From an uncultured Eubacteriales bacterium (GTDB lineage Bacteria > Bacillota > Clostridia > Oscillospirales > Oscillospiraceae): a stretch of DNA of 14,882 bases. Below, piece by piece: positions 13,822 to 14,882 of this stretch. Positions within the stretch are counted from its first letter, which is position 1; the number at the start of each line of letters is the position of its first letter. The translations under genes were made by a program, and so were the position numbers. Where the stretch lies: assembly GCA_900555735.1 (NCBI GenBank), contig USMI01000033.1:1-14882 (forward strand). The letters are read 5' to 3'. The notes under the pieces are model-generated. The model did not search any database. It saw only the letters and a list, made by a program, of their open reading frames with translations, and was not told the origin of the DNA.

Positions 13822-14655
13822 ATGATTATGGATGGCTGTCAGGGAAAGCCGCGCACACCCACCATCCGGGAGAAGATCTGCCCGGTATGCGGCAATACCA
13901 TCGAGATTTTTTCCACCGATACGCAGGTGACCTGCGACAGATGTGGCTTTGTGGCCTATAATGACGCCCTCAGCTGCGTGCAGTGGTGCCAGTATGCCCG
14001 CAAGTGCGTGGGCGACGAGATGTATGAGCGGATGATGGAGATCGCCCGCCGTCAGAAGGCGGAGCGCTCCACCAAGGAGGAACGGGAGATGACCGTTGCG
14101 GAACAGAAAGCGGCGCTGCGGAAGAAGCTGCGCACCATGGAGCGCATTTTGCCCCAGAGCTATCGGGACGAGAGCGCCGCGGCCATCTGCCGCCGCGTGA
14201 CGGAGCTGCCGGAATATCAGGCGGCACAGGTGGTATTTGCCTTTGTGGGCACGGAGCGGGAGATCGATACCACGGCGCTGCTGCGGGACGTGCTGGACAG
14301 CGGCAAAACCCTGTGCCTGCCCCGCTGCGGCGCGGCGCACAGCATGGCCCTGTGCCATGTGACGTCGCTGGATCAGCTGACACCGGGCGCGTATGGTATT
14401 CTGGAGCCGGTGGAGGACTGTCCGCTGCTGACAGTGGAGGACATCGGCTTCGTGGTGACGCCGTGCCTCTCATGCGATATGCAGGGCGACCGGCTGGGAC
14501 AGGGCGGCGGCTACTATGACCGGTTCTTTGACCGCTATCACGGCCCGGCGGCGCTGCTGTGCCGGGAAAAGCTGCTGTCGGACGAGGTACCCATGGAGCC
14601 CCACGACAAGCGGTTTGATCTTATCGTCACGGAGAAGGACGTGTATCGGGTATAA
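13822..14655 (+). CDS. Zinc-ribbon domain fused to 5-formyltetrahydrofolate cyclo-ligase
   Basis: The cyclo-ligase (MTHFS) uses ATP to turn 5-formyl-THF, an inhibitory side product, back into 5,10-methenyl-THF. Residues ~90-277 are a complete MTHFS domain: AEQKAALRKKLR, VFAFVGTEREIDT, the glycine loop RLGQGGGYYDRFF and the ending HDKRFDLIVTEKDV. Residues 1-~65 are a separate cysteine-rich module: C20-x2-C23, C38-x2-C41, then C52-x3-C56-x5-C62, with SCVQWCQYARKCVGDEMY. From memory this resembles small free-standing proteins found near acs genes. The start at 13822 has AAAGGAGG 8 bases upstream. An in-frame ATG at 14089 is preceded by a perfect AAGGAGG (14074-14080) at 8-base spacing and would give a normal 188-residue MTHFS, so two products are possible. 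The stop lies within the terminator. Confidence 0.85.
   Translation: MIMDGCQGKPRTPTIREKICPVCGNTIEIFSTDTQVTCDRCGFVAYNDALSCVQWCQYARKCVGDEMYERMMEIARRQKAERSTKEEREMTVAEQKAALRKKLRTMERILPQSYRDESAAAICRRVTELPEYQAAQVVFAFVGTEREIDTTALLRDVLDSGKTLCLPRCGAAHSMALCHVTSLDQLTPGAYGILEPVEDCPLLTVEDIGFVVTPCLSCDMQGDRLGQGGGYYDRFFDRYHGPAALLCREKLLSDEVPMEPHDKRFDLIVTEKDVYRV
14074..14091 (+). promoter_or_regulatory. Internal Shine-Dalgarno and start for a stand-alone cyclo-ligase
   Basis: AAGGAGG at 14074-14080, 8 bases, then ATG at 14089-14091, in the same frame as the zinc-ribbon module and exactly at the beginning of the MTHFS domain (MTVAEQKAALRKK). Spacing and sequence equal those of the strongest starts in this window. 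It could allow independent translation of a 188-residue enzyme, or be a relic of a time when the two genes were separate. Confidence 0.6.
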
Positions 14656-14693
14656 AAAAGTACGCTGTGCAAAGCACAGCGTACTTTTTTATA
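14651..14693 (+). terminator. Bidirectional intrinsic terminator between the cyclo-ligase gene and prfB
   Basis: Positions 14651-14670 and 14674-14693 are exact reverse complements (20 bp) around an AAA loop. The GC core is GTACGCTGTGC, flanked by A6 on the left and T6 on the right, so it serves transcription from both sides. It includes the stop codon of the cyclo-ligase (14653-14655) and ends 8 bases before the last base of the minus-strand prfB. It marks the end of the + strand island. Confidence 0.92.
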
Positions 14694-14700
14694 CTTGCTT

Positions 14701-14882
14701 TTATTTCAGCTCGCCGTTGGCGGCAGCGGTCAGATAGGCATTGATGAAGCCATCGATATCGCCGTCCATCACCGCCTGAATGTTGCCCATTTCGTAACCG
14801 GTGCGGGTGTCCTTGGCCAGCGTGTAGGGCATGAACACATAGGAGCGGATCTGGCTGCCCCACTCGATCTTCATCTGCACGC
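14701..14882 (-). CDS. prfB: Peptide chain release factor 2, C-terminal part (truncated by window edge)
   Basis: On the minus strand the frame runs from the window edge to a TAA at 14703-14701 and encodes 60 residues plus two bases. The peptide contains IEWGSQIRSYVFMPYT, KDTRTGYEMGN and IQAVMDGDIDGFINAYL, the well-conserved C-terminal region of bacterial RF2, which releases finished proteins at UGA and UAA codons. The GGQ motif and any programmed +1 frameshift site lie outside the window. It is convergent with the Wood-Ljungdahl island, shares the bidirectional terminator and is a housekeeping gene unrelated to the pathway. Confidence 0.92.
   Translation of the reverse strand, partial: VQMKIEWGSQIRSYVFMPYTLAKDTRTGYEMGNIQAVMDGDIDGFINAYLTAAANGELK

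Noticed and set aside
14627..14863. Minus-strand frame of 78 residues near the right end
   Set aside because: It runs across the terminator and overlaps prfB in another frame. The RF2 C-terminus in the neighbouring frame is unmistakable.
1..14882. CRISPR array, transposase, integrase, tRNA or rRNA genes
   Set aside because: I saw no direct-repeat/spacer pattern, no mobile-element protein and no recognisable RNA gene. The window is almost fully covered by metabolic genes, and no intergenic gap exceeds 150 bases.

Overview
The window reads as a Wood-Ljungdahl (reductive acetyl-CoA) gene island. All genes but one lie on the + strand. The sequence is GC-rich, with a strong preference for GGC, GCC and CTG codons. 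Ribosome-binding sites are of the AGGAGG type, and proteins of this kind are familiar from Gram-positive anaerobes. I infer a Clostridia member, possibly an Oscillospiraceae-like gut anaerobe. That placement rests on codon style and protein resemblance recalled from memory, not on a search.

Layout. Positions 3-221 are an odd reading frame: a 6-phosphofructokinase fragment runs in frame into what looks like the C-terminal tail of AcsD, the small corrinoid iron-sulfur protein (CFeSP) subunit. Next comes the carbonyl branch: an AcsC-AcsE fusion (244-2517), acetyl-CoA synthase AcsB (2647-4782) and the CFeSP reductive activator AcsV (4849-6780). A DUF3786 protein (6784-7407) and a trigger-factor-like chaperone without its ribosome-binding domain (7413-8354) follow closely. 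The methyl branch comes next: formate-THF ligase Fhs (8434-10242), a small unknown protein (10340-10672), cyclohydrolase FchA (10696-11316), methylene-THF dehydrogenase FolD (11331-12209) and a formate channel (12222-13040). The + strand block ends with a DUF1638 protein (13105-13803) and a zinc-ribbon domain fused to 5-formyl-THF cyclo-ligase (13822-14655). A perfect bidirectional terminator (14651-14693) separates it from the convergent 3' end of prfB on the minus strand.

How the genes work together. Formate crosses the membrane through the FNT channel. Fhs attaches it to THF, and FchA and FolD convert the product to methylene-THF. After a reductase that is not in this window, the AcsE domain moves the methyl group to the cobamide of the AcsC/AcsD protein. 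AcsV re-reduces inactive cobalt, and AcsB joins methyl, CO and CoA. The cyclo-ligase rescues 5-formyl-THF. CO dehydrogenase (AcsA), methylene-THF reductase and formate dehydrogenase are not in the window.

Most notable points: the AcsC-AcsE fusion; the truncated trigger factor inside the acs cluster; a FolD without the usual cyclohydrolase lysine and glutamine, beside a separate cyclohydrolase; a zinc-ribbon/cyclo-ligase fusion that keeps an internal Shine-Dalgarno and start; perfect intercistronic stem-loops at four junctions; and the phosphofructokinase/AcsD junction, which may be an assembly chimera.
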